Assembly (NCBI GenBank): GCA_025925615.1
Contig: JAICLN010000004.1
Span: forward strand, 1-26,275
Length of the DNA stretch: 26,275 nt
Source: Actinomycetospora sp.
GTDB lineage: Bacteria; Actinomycetota; Actinomycetes; Mycobacteriales; Pseudonocardiaceae
Direction of reading: 5' to 3'
The first letter of the stretch is position 1; the number at the start of each line of letters is the position of its first letter. The notes under the pieces were generated by a model. It searched no databases. It saw nothing but the letters and a program-made list of their open reading frames with translations, and was not told the DNA's origin. This document shows positions 6,894 through 17,278 of the stretch, one piece after another. A program made the position numbers and the translations under genes.

Positions 6894-6898
6894 AGCCG

Positions 6899-6904
6899 TA
6901 GGCT
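6899..6904 (+). promoter_or_regulatory. Proposed hisF -10 element (leaderless start)
   Basis: TAGGCT, a good actinobacterial -10, ends 6 nt before the ATG at 6911. The hairpin's 3' arm occupies the region where a -35 would lie. Confidence 0.6.
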
Positions 6905-6910
6905 CCCAGC

Positions 6911-7684
6911 ATGGGTGTGGCCGTCCGCGTGATCCCCTGCCTGGACGTCGACGCCGGGCGGGTGGTCAAGGGCGTCAACTTCGTCGACCTGCGCGACGCG
7001 GGCGACCCGGTCGAGATGGCCCGGCTCTACGACGCCGAGGGCGCCGACGAGCTGACCTTCCTCGACGTCAGCGCGTCGTCGGGGGAGCGCGAGACCACCT
7101 ACGACGTCGTGCGCCGCACCGCCGAGCAGGTCTTCATCCCGCTGACCGTCGGCGGCGGCGTGCGGACCAACGACGACATCAACAAGCTCCTGCGCGCAGG
7201 CGCCGACAAGGTCGGCATCAACACCGCGGCCATCGCCCGGCCGGAGTTCCTCGGCGAGTCCAGCCGCCGGTTCGGCTCGCAGTGCATCGTGCTCTCCGTC
7301 GATGCGCGGCGCGTGCCGGCCGACCAGCAGCCGACGCCGTCCGGCTTCGAGGTCACCACCCACGGCGGCCGTCGCGGCACCGGCATCGACGCCCTCGAGT
7401 GGGCCCAGCAGGGCGCCGAGCTCGGCGTCGGGGAGATCCTGCTCAACTCGATGGACGCCGACGGCACCAAGAACGGCTTCGATCTGGAGATGCTGCGCCG
7501 GGTGCGGGCCCTCGTCGACGTCCCGGTGATCGCCAGCGGCGGTGCGGGCGCCGTCGAGCACTTCGCCCCGGCCGTCGAGGCGGGGGCCGACGCGGTCCTC
7601 GCGGCCAGTGTGTTCCACTTCGGCATCATGCGGATCGGCGAGGTCAAGGACGCGCTGCGCGGCGCGGGGGTGGAGATCCGGTGA
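6911..7684 (+). CDS. hisF: Imidazole glycerol phosphate synthase, cyclase subunit
   Basis: 257 residues, a (beta/alpha)8 barrel that joins PRFAR and ammonia from HisH to give imidazole glycerol phosphate and AICAR. The two catalytic aspartates are D12 (RVIPCLDVD) and D131 (VLSVDARR). Other signatures are [25 protein letters not shown] and [14 protein letters not shown]. The start is fixed by the family N-terminus and by a TAGGCT hexamer just upstream. The stop codon overlaps the GTG of hisI, so the two are translationally coupled. Sequence similarity to hisA reflects their common origin by barrel duplication. Confidence 0.98.
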   Translation: MGVAVRVIPCLDVDAGRVVKGVNFVDLRDAGDPVEMARLYDAEGADELTFLDVSASSGERETTYDVVRRTAEQVFIPLTVGGGVRTNDDINKLLRAGADKVGINTAAIARPEFLGESSRRFGSQCIVLSVDARRVPADQQPTPSGFEVTTHGGRRGTGIDALEWAQQGAELGVGEILLNSMDADGTKNGFDLEMLRRVRALVDVPVIASGGAGAVEHFAPAVEAGADAVLAASVFHFGIMRIGEVKDALRGAGVEIR

Positions 7685-8043
7685 CGACGCAGCAGTCGGC
7701 CCTCGACCCCGAGCTCGCCGCCCGGCTCGAGCGCACCCCCGACGGGCTGGTCTGCGCGGTGGTGCAGCAGTACGACACCCGCGAGGTCCTCATGGTCGCG
7801 TGGATGTCCGACGAGGCCCTTGCCCGCACGCTCGCCACCCGCGAGGCGACCTACTGGTCCCGCTCCCGGCAGGAGCTCTGGGTCAAGGGCGCGACCAGCG
7901 GTCACACCCAGGCCGTCCACGAGGTCCGGCTCGACTGCGACGGCGACACCCTGCTGGTCCTCGTCGACCAGCAGGGCGCCGCGTGTCACACCGGAGACCA
8001 CACCTGCTTCGACGCCGACGTGCTGCTGCCCGCGCCGCATTGA
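7681..8043 (+). CDS. hisI: Phosphoribosyl-AMP cyclohydrolase
   Basis: 120 residues; it opens the purine ring of phosphoribosyl-AMP in the third step of histidine synthesis. Family motifs are present: [31 protein letters not shown], and the metal-binding cysteines C86 (DCDGD), C102 and C109 ([10 protein letters not shown]). The GTG at 7681 overlaps the hisF stop (GTGA). It is the stand-alone form, with no fused HisE pyrophosphohydrolase; hisE is not in the window. It is the last his biosynthetic gene here; a short GC-rich spacer of 154 bp follows before gdhA. Confidence 0.97.
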   Translation: MTTQQSALDPELAARLERTPDGLVCAVVQQYDTREVLMVAWMSDEALARTLATREATYWSRSRQELWVKGATSGHTQAVHEVRLDCDGDTLLVLVDQQGAACHTGDHTCFDADVLLPAPH

Positions 8044-8132
8044 CCCGGGCCCCGGACCGGCCGCACCTCATGACCAGCCGTGGGTCTCCGCGGCGCGGAT
8101 CACTTCGGGCGGCGAGCGTCATGTCGCTGATC

Positions 8133-8164
8133 TACCGTGCCCTCCGTCGTCGTTCTTTGCAAAG
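8133..8164 (+). promoter_or_regulatory. Possible gdhA promoter region and 10-bp palindrome
   Basis: TACCGT (8133-8138) is a plausible -10. CTTTGCAAAG (8155-8164) is a perfect 10-bp palindrome in a locally less GC-rich stretch just before the gdhA ribosome-binding site. I did not find a convincing GlnR box. Assignment is tentative. Confidence 0.3.
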
Positions 8165-8170
8165 CCTTGA

Positions 8171-9541
<1,371 letters not shown>

Positions 9542-9547
9542 TCCGAC

Positions 9548-10498
9548 CTACCCCGCGCCGGGCCGAGGCGCACCGGGACCCGTCATCGGTCGGTGGCGCG
9601 CCTCGGCCGTGGCCCGGAACGCCCGGACGGCGGCCCGGACCGCGGGGGTCTCACGGTCGGAGCGCCACACCGCGTCGACGGTGCGCGAGAGCACCGGCGT
9701 GGTCTCGACCATCCGCACCCCGTGGGGGATCGGCGGGCGGGCCAGCCGCGGCACCATCGCGGCCAGGCCCGCGCCCGCGACGAGCTCGAGGTGGATCGCG
9801 AACCCGCACACCCAGCAGGTGATCCGGGGCTCCACTCCGGCGCGCCGCAGCCGTCCGACCAGCCACTCGTGGGCGCGCGTGCTGCGGGTGTCCGCGACCC
9901 AGGGCAGGTCGAGGTCGGCGAGGTCGGACAGTGCCACCGGCCCGCCGCCGGCGGCCAGCGGGTGCTCGCGGGGCAGCGCGAGGTCGAGCACGTCCTCGCA
10001 GAGCTGCGTGCGGCTCGTCCGGGCCGGGACCGGTGCCGGCAGGCCCTCCCAGTTCTCGACGACGGCGAGCTCGAGGTCCCCGTTGACGAGGGCCGGGAGG
10101 GTCTCCTCGGCCTCGCCGTCCTCGAGCAGGACGACGAGGTCGGGGTGGGCCGCCCGCAGCCGGGCGAGGCTCGCGGGCGCCAGCGCGTGCACCGTCGTCG
10201 GGATCGCCCCGATGCGCACCGGGCCCACGACGTCGTCGTCGAGCCGGTCGAGGTCACGCCGGGCGGTGGCGAGGCGGTCCAGCACCGCGCCCGCGTGCTC
10301 GGCGAGCACCAGGCCGGCGGGGGTCAGCCGGATGCCGCGCCCGGCGGGCTCGGTGAGGGCCACACCGGCCTCGCGCTCGAGCGCGGCCAGCTGCTGGGAG
10401 ACCGCCGACGGCGTGAGGTGCAGGCTCGCGGCCGCCCTCCCGACGGTGCCGTGGGTGGCGACGGCGTGCAGCGCCTGCAGGCGCCCGGTCCCGAACAC
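9548..10498 (-). CDS. LysR-family transcriptional regulator
   Basis: 316 residues from the GTG at 10498. Residues about 4-60 form the winged helix-turn-helix (GTVGRAAASLHLTPSAVSQQ), followed by the type 2 periplasmic-binding-like effector domain. A longer frame to 10531 exists, but a TAGGTT hexamer (10506-10511, minus strand) ends exactly 7 nt before 10498, supporting a leaderless start there. The gene diverges from an EamA-type transporter across 74 bp that carry a LysR-type box, so it very probably controls that transporter and itself. The C-terminal 20 residues are proline/glycine-rich and probably disordered. The effector is not predictable. Confidence 0.93.
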   Translation of the reverse strand: MFGTGRLQALHAVATHGTVGRAAASLHLTPSAVSQQLAALEREAGVALTEPAGRGIRLTPAGLVLAEHAGAVLDRLATARRDLDRLDDDVVGPVRIGAIPTTVHALAPASLARLRAAHPDLVVLLEDGEAEETLPALVNGDLELAVVENWEGLPAPVPARTSRTQLCEDVLDLALPREHPLAAGGGPVALSDLADLDLPWVADTRSTRAHEWLVGRLRRAGVEPRITCWVCGFAIHLELVAGAGLAAMVPRLARPPIPHGVRMVETTPVLSRTVDAVWRSDRETPAVRAAVRAFRATAEARHRPMTGPGAPRPGAG

Positions 10499-10505
10499 GA
10501 CAGAG

Positions 10506-10511
10506 AACCTA
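10506..10511 (-). promoter_or_regulatory. Proposed lysR -10 element (leaderless start)
   Basis: On the minus strand TAGGTT is followed by 7 nt and then the GTG at 10498. It adjoins the LysR-type box at 10515-10529, as expected for an autorepressed gene. Confidence 0.5.
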
Positions 10512-10514
10512 ACG

Positions 10515-10529
10515 GTTCCCGGCGAGAAC
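10515..10529. promoter_or_regulatory. LysR-type box between lysR and eamA
   Basis: GTTCCCGGCGAGAAC is a 15-bp interrupted palindrome (GTTC-N7-GAAC) that fits the T-N11-A pattern of LysR boxes. A wider inverted repeat, GGTTCCCG (10514-10521) and CGGGAACC (10551-10558), places a second half-site near the eamA promoter, as in the recognition/activation site pairs of this family. Confidence 0.5.
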
Positions 10530-10572
10530 AAGTCGCTGGTCCTGAACGATCGGGAACCCCACGCTGGACGAC

Positions 10573-11532
10573 GTGACGCTGTCCGCTCCCACCGAGACCT
10601 CCGCCGCCACCCGCCGCGCCCAGGTCGATCCGCGGCTGCTCGCCGTCGTCGGCAGCCTGTGCATCGCGCTCTCGCCGATCCTCATCTCGCTGTCGGGCAC
10701 CTCGCCGGGCACCGCGACGGTCTTCCGCTGCCTGCTCGCGCTCCCGGTGCTCATCCCGATGGCGCTGCTGGAGCGGCGCCGGCGACGCCGGGTGGGCGGT
10801 GCGGTCGGCGAGGTGTCGCGCGGGCGGCCGTGGCTCATCGTGGTCGGCGGACTGCTGCTCGGCCTGGACATGACGCTGTGGACCGGAGCGATCCACGCCG
10901 TGGGCGCGGGGGTCTCGACGGTGCTCGTCAACGTCCAGGTCGTGATCCTGCCGCTGTTCGCCTTCCTCGTCCTCGGTGAGCGGGTGCGGCCCTCGTTCCT
11001 GCTGGCCGTGCCGGTGATGCTCGGCGGGGTCGCCCTCGCCGGCGGGCTCGCCGACGGCGGAGCGGGCGCGGTCGACCCGGTGCTCGGGACGGTGCTCGCG
11101 CTGATGGCCGCGTTCGCGTACGCGGGCTACCTGCTCTTCCTGCGGATCGGGTCGGCGCCGGGGGAGAAATCGGGTCCGGTCGCCCTCGCGACGGCGGCCG
11201 CCGCGGTGAGCTCGTTCGTCCTCGGCAGCTTCTGGGAGGGCGTCGACCTGACGCCGGGCTGGGAGGCGCTGGGCTGGCTCGCGCTGCTCGCGCTCATCGG
11301 GCAGTGCATGGGCTGGGTGCTGATCGCCGGCGGCATGGCGCGGCTCCCGTCGTCCACCGGCGCGTCGATCCTGCTGCTCCAGCCGGTCGGTGCCGTGCTC
11401 CTGGGGATGCTCGTGCTCGGCCAGTTCCCGACGGCGTGGCAGCTCGCCGGCTGCGCCGTGGTGATCGGGGCGGTCGCGTTCGCCGCCCGGAAGCGGGCCG
11501 AGCCCGCGCCGGAGGAGGCCGTGGCGTCCTGA
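10573..11532 (+). CDS. EamA/DMT-family transporter, probably an exporter
   Basis: 319 residues with about ten hydrophobic segments arranged as two EamA repeats (about 25-150 and 170-310), typical of drug/metabolite transporters. Conserved features include STVLVNVQVVILPLFAFLVLGE at the end of the first repeat, in pieces LVNVQVVILPLFAF and LVLGER, and GASILLLQPVGAVLLGMLVLGQ in the second. GTG at 10573 is taken as the start; CACGCT (10560-10565) ends 7 nt upstream, a weak leaderless-type -10. A basic loop ERRRRRR lies after the second helix. It diverges from a LysR regulator, an arrangement common for exporters of amino acids or metabolites. The substrate is unknown; proximity to trp genes is only suggestive. 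Confidence 0.93.
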   Translation: MTLSAPTETSAATRRAQVDPRLLAVVGSLCIALSPILISLSGTSPGTATVFRCLLALPVLIPMALLERRRRRRVGGAVGEVSRGRPWLIVVGGLLLGLDMTLWTGAIHAVGAGVSTVLVNVQVVILPLFAFLVLGERVRPSFLLAVPVMLGGVALAGGLADGGAGAVDPVLGTVLALMAAFAYAGYLLFLRIGSAPGEKSGPVALATAAAAVSSFVLGSFWEGVDLTPGWEALGWLALLALIGQCMGWVLIAGGMARLPSSTGASILLLQPVGAVLLGMLVLGQFPTAWQLAGCAVVIGAVAFAARKRAEPAPEEAVAS

Positions 11533-11554
11533 GGGGTTGCGGTCGCCGGACCCG

Positions 11555-11585
11555 GGATGCCAGCGGCGCGTCGTTGCTTGCATCC
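11555..11585 (+). terminator. Weak hairpin after eamA
   Basis: GGATGC (11555-11560) and GCATCC (11580-11585) are complementary around a 19-nt loop, 22 nt after the eamA stop. There is no T-run. The spacer up to trpE (124 bp) holds no tryptophan-rich leader peptide. Confidence 0.3.
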
Positions 11586-11643
11586 AGTGACAGGAAAGCC
11601 CCGTCGTCGCGGGCCGCCGGACGAGACTGTCGGTGGGAGCGTC

Positions 11644-11649
11644 CACAAT
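11644..11649 (+). promoter_or_regulatory. Proposed trpE -10 element (leaderless start)
   Basis: CACAAT ends 7 nt before the GTG at 11657, within the same CCACAATGG string that precedes hisB. This selects 11657 over the in-frame ATG at 11648, which overlaps the hexamer. Confidence 0.5.
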
Positions 11650-11656
11650 GGGCGGC

Positions 11657-13246
11657 GTGTCCGTGACCGACCAGCAGATCAGCCTCGGGACGGTGGCGCC
11701 CGACCGCGCACGCTTCCACGAGCTCGCCGCGCACCACCGCGTCATCCCGGTGGTCCGACGCCTGCTGGCGGACGACGAGACACCGTTGGGGGTCTACCGC
11801 AAGCTGGCCGGCCGCCGGACCGGGACGTTCCTGCTCGAGTCCGCCGCGCACGGCGAGTCCTGGTCGCGCTTCTCCTTCATCGGGGCGCACAGCGCGGCGG
11901 CGCTGACCGAGCGGGGTGGTCGGGCCCACTGGACCGGGACACCGCCGGTCGGCCTGCCCGGCACGGGCGACGACACCACGGACGACCCACTGGTGGTGCT
12001 GCGCGAGACCCTCGAGCGGTTGCGCACCGAGGCGCTGCCGGGCATGCCGCCGCTGACCGGCGGGCTCGTCGGGTACGTGGGGTACGACGCGGTGCGGCGC
12101 CTGGAGCGCCTCCCCGAGCACGCGCAGGACGACCTGGCGATCCCCGAGCTGGTCATGCTGCTGGCCACCGACCTCGCGGTGCTCGACCACCACGAGGGCA
12201 CGATCACGCTGATCGCCAACGCCGTGAACTGGGACGACAGCCCGGAGCGGGCCGACGCCGCGTACGACGACGCGCTGGCCCGGCTCGACCGGATGACCGG
12301 CGAGCTCGCGGCCCCGGCCCCGTCCACCGTCGCGTCGTACGACCCGCTGGCCGGGCGTTCCCCGCAGGTCCGGCGGCGCTTCGACCGCGACCGCTACCTC
12401 GCGGCGGTGGAGACCGCGAAGGAACGGATCCGGGCGGGCGACGCGTTCCAGGTCGTCGTCAGCCAGCGCTTCGAGTCCGAGACCTCGGCCGACGCGCTCG
12501 ACGTCTACCGCGTCCTGCGGGCCACCAACCCGAGCCCGTACATGTATCTGCTGCGCCTCACCGACGCCGAGGACCGGCCCTTCGAGATCGTCGGGTCCTC
12601 GCCCGAGGCGCTCGTGACGGTGCGGGACGGCGTGGCGACCACGCACCCGATCGCCGGGACGCGCTGGCGTGGCGCCGACGCGGAGGAGGACGTCCTGCTC
12701 GAGAAGGACCTCCTCGCCGACGAGAAGGAGCGCGCCGAGCACCTCATGCTCGTGGACCTCGGGCGCAACGACCTCGGCCGGGTCTGCGCGCCCGGCACGG
12801 TGAAGGTGCACCGCTTCTTCGACATCGAGCGCTACAGCCACGTCATGCACCTGGTCTCGACGGTGTCCGGCCGGCTGGCCGAGGGCCGCACCGCCTTCGA
12901 CGCGGTCGCCGCCTGTTTCCCCGCCGGCACGCTCTCGGGCGCGCCCAAGCCGAAGGCGATGGAGATCATCGAGGAGCTGGAGCCCACCCGGCGGGGGCTC
13001 TACGGCGGCATCGTCGGCTACCTCGACTTCGCGGGCGACGCGGACACCGCGATCGCGATCCGCACCGGACTGCTGCGCGACGGCGTCGCGCACGTCCAGG
13101 CCGGGGGCGGGATCGTGGCCGACTCCGACCCGGTCGCCGAGGACACCGAGGCCACCAACAAGGCCCGCGCGGTGCTGGCCGCCGTCGCCACCGCGGGCAC
13201 GCTCGGCGTACCGCAACGGGTCGCCGACGACGGGGACGTGTCGTGA
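11657..13246 (+). CDS. trpE: Anthranilate synthase component I
   Basis: 529 residues; with a glutaminase subunit (not in this window) it turns chorismate into anthranilate. LLES (59-62) is the conserved tryptophan feedback-binding motif. The chorismate-binding domain occupies about 245-515, with [41 protein letters not shown] and [17 protein letters not shown]. The GTG at 11657 is chosen from the promoter position; GTG 11663 and ATG 11648 are alternatives. The stop overlaps the GTG of the next gene (GTGA). With no leader peptide visible, control is probably by feedback and a protein regulator, not attenuation. Confidence 0.97.
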   Translation: MSVTDQQISLGTVAPDRARFHELAAHHRVIPVVRRLLADDETPLGVYRKLAGRRTGTFLLESAAHGESWSRFSFIGAHSAAALTERGGRAHWTGTPPVGLPGTGDDTTDDPLVVLRETLERLRTEALPGMPPLTGGLVGYVGYDAVRRLERLPEHAQDDLAIPELVMLLATDLAVLDHHEGTITLIANAVNWDDSPERADAAYDDALARLDRMTGELAAPAPSTVASYDPLAGRSPQVRRRFDRDRYLAAVETAKERIRAGDAFQVVVSQRFESETSADALDVYRVLRATNPSPYMYLLRLTDAEDRPFEIVGSSPEALVTVRDGVATTHPIAGTRWRGADAEEDVLLEKDLLADEKERAEHLMLVDLGRNDLGRVCAPGTVKVHRFFDIERYSHVMHLVSTVSGRLAEGRTAFDAVAACFPAGTLSGAPKPKAMEIIEELEPTRRGLYGGIVGYLDFAGDADTAIAIRTGLLRDGVAHVQAGGGIVADSDPVAEDTEATNKARAVLAAVATAGTLGVPQRVADDGDVS

Positions 13247-13947
13247 CGGGCGCCGCGGCGCCGACCCCGCGGAGGCCCGGCTCCCGACTGCTGGGCCTGG
13301 CCGTGGTCGGCCTGCTCCTCGCCGCGGTCGCGCTCTGGGGCGCCTCCCGCGGCACCTGGCTCACCGCCACCTGGGACGTGCCGCTGCGCGGCCGGGTGGT
13401 CGTCACCGCCGACGGAGCGGACACCGAGCCGGTGCTCGTGCCCTGGGCACTGCTCAGCCTCGCCGCGATCGGCGGCCTGCTCGCGACCTCCGGCTGGGGT
13501 CGGCGCGCGGTGGGCGTCATCGTCGGCGTCGCCGGGCTGTGGGCGCTGTTGCGGGCGGTGTCGGGCCTGGCCGCGCCCGCGCCGGCGCTGCTGCCCGCGC
13601 CCGCGCGCCAGGCGGGGCGCCCGCTCGGCGTCGACGTCACGCTCGCGTGGCCGCTGCTCGCGGCGCTGGGCGGCCTGCTCCTCGTGGTCGTGGGCGCGCT
13701 CGTGGCCGCCCGCGGATCGGCCATGCCCCGGCTCGGGGCGCGCTACGACGCGCCCACCGGACGGGCCCGCGCCCGGCCGGACGACGACGAGCGCGGCCTC
13801 TGGGAGGCGCTCGACGCGGGGGAGGACCCGACGGCGGGGCCGCCCCGGCCGGAGCCCTCCGGGTCCGGTTCCGACGACGACGGGCCGATCCCGCCGACCC
13901 CGTCCGCGGGGAGGGCACCGGACCGGGGCGAGGGAGGCCGGGGTTAA
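13243..13947 (+). CDS. Trp-operon-associated membrane protein
   Basis: 234 residues with about four membrane segments (near 17-37, 66-84, 88-106 and 131-153), followed by a polar acidic tail. The short conserved C-terminal motif [12 protein letters not shown] is typical of the actinobacterial family named for the Trp region (Trp_oprn_chp). These genes sit between trpE and trpC in many actinobacteria; their function is not established. The GTG at 13243 overlaps the trpE stop, so translation is coupled. The last residues are rich in G, P and D and probably disordered. Confidence 0.9.
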   Translation: MTGAAAPTPRRPGSRLLGLAVVGLLLAAVALWGASRGTWLTATWDVPLRGRVVVTADGADTEPVLVPWALLSLAAIGGLLATSGWGRRAVGVIVGVAGLWALLRAVSGLAAPAPALLPAPARQAGRPLGVDVTLAWPLLAALGGLLLVVVGALVAARGSAMPRLGARYDAPTGRARARPDDDERGLWEALDAGEDPTAGPPRPEPSGSGSDDDGPIPPTPSAGRAPDRGEGGRG

Positions 13948-13950
13948 CAT
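13945..13950 (+). promoter_or_regulatory. Possible internal -10 upstream of trpC
   Basis: TAACAT overlaps the stop of the membrane protein gene and lies 91 nt before the trpC start. It could give a trpCBA transcript with a leader of about 85 nt. No -35 is evident. Confidence 0.3.
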
Positions 13951-14041
13951 GGAGCGAACTCCGCCGGTGGTTCCGGGGCGGGGGTCCGAAGGCCCGGCGA
14001 GCACGACCGACGATCGCCCGAGGAACGGGGGCAGCACCCGC

Positions 14042-14851
14042 GTGAGCGTCCTGGAGAAGATCCTCGAGGGGGTCCGCGCCGACCTCGCAGAACGCGAGGC
14101 CGCCGTCCCGTTCGATCAGGTCAAGGCCGCCGCCGCCGCGGCGCCGCCCCCCAAGGACGCGCTCGCCGCGCTGCAGGGCCAGGGCATCGGCGTCATCGCG
14201 GAGGTCAAGCGGGCCTCGCCCTCGCGGGGCCACATGGTCGACATCGCCGATCCGGCGAAGCTCGCCCGCCAGTACGTCGAGGGCGGTGCGCGGGTCGTCA
14301 GCGTCCTCACCGAGCAGCGCCTCTTCGAGGGGTCGCTGACCGACCTCGACGAGGTGCGGGCCGCGGTCGACGTCCCCGTCCTGCGCAAGGACTTCGTCGT
14401 CGGGACCTACCAGGTGCACGAGGCACGCGCCCACGGCGCGGACCTCCTCCTGCTCATGTGCTCCGTCCTCGAGCAGAACGCGCTCGACGCGCTGGTCGAC
14501 CGCGTGCACTCGCTCGGCATGACGGCCCTCGTCGAGATCCACGACGAGGAGGAGGCGGACATGGCGCTGCGCGCCGGCGCCAAGCTCGTCGGGATCAACG
14601 CCCGGGACCTCACCACCCTCGACGTCGACCGCACGGTGTTCAGCCGGCTGGCGCCGGGCCTCCCCGGCGAGGTGCTGCGGGTGGCGGAGTCGGGCGTGCG
14701 CGGGCCCGGGGACCTCATGACGTACGCGGGGCTCGGCGCCGACGCGGTGCTGGTCGGCGAGTCGATGGCCACCGCCGAGGACCCCCGCGCGGCCGTGCGT
14801 CAACTGGTCACCGCCGGGTCCCACCCGGCGTGCCCGAAGCCCAGCCGCTGA
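14042..14851 (+). CDS. trpC: Indole-3-glycerol phosphate synthase
   Basis: 269 residues, a (beta/alpha)8 barrel that closes the indole ring from CdRP. Family motifs are present: [10 protein letters not shown] near residue 55, [17 protein letters not shown] near 118, [21 protein letters not shown] and [12 protein letters not shown]. It is the stand-alone actinobacterial form, not fused to TrpF. The GTG at 14042 matches the family N-terminus ([19 protein letters not shown]); an in-frame ATG at 13949 would add 31 residues of low-complexity sequence and is unlikely. Its ribosome-binding site is weak (GGGGG about 10 nt upstream). trpB follows after 37 bp. Confidence 0.97.
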   Translation: MSVLEKILEGVRADLAEREAAVPFDQVKAAAAAAPPPKDALAALQGQGIGVIAEVKRASPSRGHMVDIADPAKLARQYVEGGARVVSVLTEQRLFEGSLTDLDEVRAAVDVPVLRKDFVVGTYQVHEARAHGADLLLLMCSVLEQNALDALVDRVHSLGMTALVEIHDEEEADMALRAGAKLVGINARDLTTLDVDRTVFSRLAPGLPGEVLRVAESGVRGPGDLMTYAGLGADAVLVGESMATAEDPRAAVRQLVTAGSHPACPKPSR

Positions 14852-14888
14852 CCACCCGCCGTCCGTCCGGCACGAAGAGGGACCGAGC

Positions 14889-16196
14889 ATGACCACCAGC
14901 CCCGGCGGGCTCCCCACCGCGAGCTCCGGCCTCGCCGAGCACGGCCACGACCCGGACGCCGCCGGCCACTTCGGCCGCTTCGGCGGGCGGTTCATGCCCG
15001 AGGCCCTCATCGCCGCCGTCGACGAGGTCGCGGCGGAGTACGACAAGGCCCGGCACGACCCGGAGTTCCTCGCCGAGCTCGACCGGCTGCAGCGGGACTA
15101 CGCGGGCCGCCCGAGCCCGATCACCGACGCCCGCCGCCTGTCCGAGCACGCCGGCGGCGCCCGCGTCCTGCTCAAGCGCGAGGACCTCAACCACACCGGC
15201 TCCCACAAGATCAACAATGTGCTCGGCCAGGCACTGCTCACCCAGCGCATGGGCAAGACGCGGGTGATCGCCGAGACCGGCGCGGGCCAGCACGGTGTCG
15301 CCACCGCCACCGCCGCGGCGCTGCTCGGCCTGGAGTGCGTCGTCTACATGGGCGAGGTCGACACCGAGCGGCAGGCGCTCAACGTGGCGCGGATGCGCCT
15401 GCTGGGCGCCGAGGTCGTCCCGGTGACCACCGGCTCGCGCACCCTCAAGGACGCGCTCAACGAGGCCTACCGGGACTGGGTCGGGACCGTCGGGAACACC
15501 CACTACGTCCTGGGCACCGCGGCCGGCCCGCACCCGTTCCCGATGATGGTGCGCGACTTCCACCGGGTGATCGGGCTCGAGGCCCGGGCCCAGGTGCTCG
15601 AGCAGTACGGCACCCTGCCCGACGCGATCCTGGCCTGCGTCGGTGGCGGCTCGAACGCCATCGGGATCTTCCACCCGTTCCTCGACGATTCCTCGGTGCG
15701 CCTGGTCGGCTGCGAGGCCGCGGGCGACGGCGTCGAGACCGGACGTCACGCGGCGTCGATCACGGGCGGCAGCGTGGGCGCCCTGCACGGGGCGTTCACC
15801 TATCTGCTGCAGGACGAGGACGGGCAGACCATCGAGTCGCACTCGATCTCGGCCGGCCTCGACTACCCCGGGGTCGGGCCGGAGCACTCGTTCCTGCGCG
15901 ACATCGGGCGTGCCGAGTACATCCCGGTCACCGACGCCGAGGCGATGGACGCGTTCCGCCTGCTGTGCCGCACCGAGGGCATCATCCCGGCGATCGAGTC
16001 GGCCCACGCGGTGGCCGGCGCGGTGCGGCTGGGCCGGGAGCTCGGGCCGGACGCGACGCTGCTGGTCAACCTGTCCGGCCGCGGCGACAAGGATGTGGAC
16101 ACCGCGGCCCGGTGGTTCGACGTGGTCGACCCGGCGTCGTTGCCGACCGAGGAGCCGGCCTCGCCCGACGCGGCCGCGGGGGAGCGGGAGCTGTGA
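14889..16196 (+). CDS. trpB: Tryptophan synthase beta chain
   Basis: 435 residues; it condenses indole with serine using PLP. K107 in [11 protein letters not shown] is the PLP lysine, and [10 protein letters not shown] (near 255) binds the cofactor phosphate. Other signatures are [12 protein letters not shown] and [22 protein letters not shown] at 14889 is preceded by AGAGGGA. It is the TrpB1 type that pairs with the TrpA encoded next, whose GTG overlaps the trpB stop. The first 28 and last 20 residues are variable and low in complexity. Confidence 0.98.
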   Translation: MTTSPGGLPTASSGLAEHGHDPDAAGHFGRFGGRFMPEALIAAVDEVAAEYDKARHDPEFLAELDRLQRDYAGRPSPITDARRLSEHAGGARVLLKREDLNHTGSHKINNVLGQALLTQRMGKTRVIAETGAGQHGVATATAAALLGLECVVYMGEVDTERQALNVARMRLLGAEVVPVTTGSRTLKDALNEAYRDWVGTVGNTHYVLGTAAGPHPFPMMVRDFHRVIGLEARAQVLEQYGTLPDAILACVGGGSNAIGIFHPFLDDSSVRLVGCEAAGDGVETGRHAASITGGSVGALHGAFTYLLQDEDGQTIESHSISAGLDYPGVGPEHSFLRDIGRAEYIPVTDAEAMDAFRLLCRTEGIIPAIESAHAVAGAVRLGRELGPDATLLVNLSGRGDKDVDTAARWFDVVDPASLPTEEPASPDAAAGEREL

Positions 16197-17023
16197 CCGC
16201 CGGCGGCGCGAACGCGCCCGACCGCACGGGCCTGGGCGTGCTCGAGGACGTGTTCACGACCGCCCGCGCGGAGTCCCGCGCGGCCCTGATCGCCTACCTG
16301 CCGGCGGGCTACCCGACGGTGGCCGGCTCGACCGGGCTGCTCACCCAGGCCCTCGACGCGGGCGCGGACCTCGTCGAGGTCGGCCTGCCCTACTCCGACC
16401 CGGTGCTCGACGGCCCGGTGATCCAGCATGCGGTCGACACCGCGCTGCGGGGCGGCGTCCGGGTGCGCGACACCCTCTCGGTCGTCGAGACCCTGGCAGC
16501 CCGCGGTGGGCGCGCCGTCGTCATGACCTACTGGAATCCGGTGCTCCGCTACGGCCCGGAGGCCTTCGCCCGGGACCTCGCGTCCGCCGGTGGCCTCGGC
16601 GTCATCACCCCGGACCTCGTGCCCGACGAGGAGCACGGCTGGCTGGCCGCGACCACCACCCACGCGATCGCGCCGATCTTCCTCGTGGCGCCGTCGTCGA
16701 GCGAGCAGCGGATCGCGACCACCGCGGCCGCGACCCGCGGGTTCCTCTACACCGCGTCCACGATGGGCGTCACCGGCGCGCGGGACGCCGTCTCCGACAC
16801 CGCCCGCGCCCTCGTGGAGCGGGTCCGCCGCCACACCGACCTCCCGCTGGGCGTCGGGCTCGGCGTGCGGTCCGGGTCGCAGGCGAGCGAGGTCGCCTCG
16901 TTCGCCGACGGGGTGATCGTGGGCTCGGCCCTGGTCTCGGCGGCCGAGCAGGGCCGGGCCGCGGTGGCCCGCCTGACCAGCGAGCTCGCCGCCGGGGTGC
17001 GGGGGAACCACACCGGCCGGTGA
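16193..17023 (+). CDS. trpA: Tryptophan synthase alpha chain
   Basis: 276 residues, a (beta/alpha)8 barrel that releases indole from indole-3-glycerol phosphate and passes it to TrpB. Catalytic residues are E62 and D73 in [20 protein letters not shown]. Further motifs are [23 protein letters not shown] and the phosphate-binding GVGLGVRSG. The GTG at 16193 overlaps the trpB stop (GTGA). It ends the trp genes; a 255-bp non-coding spacer with an imperfect duplication follows. Confidence 0.98.
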   Translation: MTAGGANAPDRTGLGVLEDVFTTARAESRAALIAYLPAGYPTVAGSTGLLTQALDAGADLVEVGLPYSDPVLDGPVIQHAVDTALRGGVRVRDTLSVVETLAARGGRAVVMTYWNPVLRYGPEAFARDLASAGGLGVITPDLVPDEEHGWLAATTTHAIAPIFLVAPSSSEQRIATTAAATRGFLYTASTMGVTGARDAVSDTARALVERVRRHTDLPLGVGLGVRSGSQASEVASFADGVIVGSALVSAAEQGRAAVARLTSELAAGVRGNHTGR

Positions 17024-17052
17024 GCGATCCGACCGACCCGGACGTGCCGTCC

Positions 17053-17238
17053 ATGATCACGGGCACCTGGCGCAGGTCAACGCGGCACCGAGCCTGCCCT
17101 CAGTGCCCCTCGCGGCGGGAAACTCGGGGGAGCGACCCCGCCCTCAAGATCATGAGCACCTTGGACAGGGCGGCGGGCCCCCGGACCTGTCCTCAGTGCC
17201 CCTCGTCGTCGGGCCGCCCCGGTCCGACCCCGCCCCGC
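17053..17238 (+). repeat. Two imperfect 93-bp direct repeats between trpA and lgt
   Basis: Copies begin at 17053 (ATGATCACGGGCACC) and 17146 (AAGATCATGAGCACC). Both contain CCTCAGTGCCCCTCG at equivalent positions (17097 and 17190) and end near GACCCCGCC. The central part is more diverged. No reading frame with typical codon bias runs through them. The function is unknown. Confidence 0.75.
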
Positions 17239-17265
17239 CTCACCCAGGGTGTCGGTGGTCCCCTA

Positions 17266-17271
17266 TAGCGT
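17266..17271 (+). promoter_or_regulatory. Proposed lgt -10 element (leaderless start)
   Basis: TAGCGT ends 7 nt before the GTG at 17279. TAGCGTGGG is shared with the hisH promoter at the same spacing. It separates lgt from trp transcription and selects 17279 over the GTG at 17249. Confidence 0.55.
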
Positions 17272-17278
17272 GGGTCCC

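Noticed and set aside
9593..10576. Long forward frame opposite lysR
   Set aside because: It lacks family features and is the complement of a well-supported LysR gene.
11533..11656. Trp attenuator or leader peptide before trpE
   Set aside because: No short frame with clustered Trp codons is present, and the proposed leaderless start leaves no room for one.
11557..13947. 796-codon alternative forward frame overlapping trpE
   Set aside because: It is an Arg/Gly/Pro-rich shadow produced by high GC; trpE in another frame has clear motifs.
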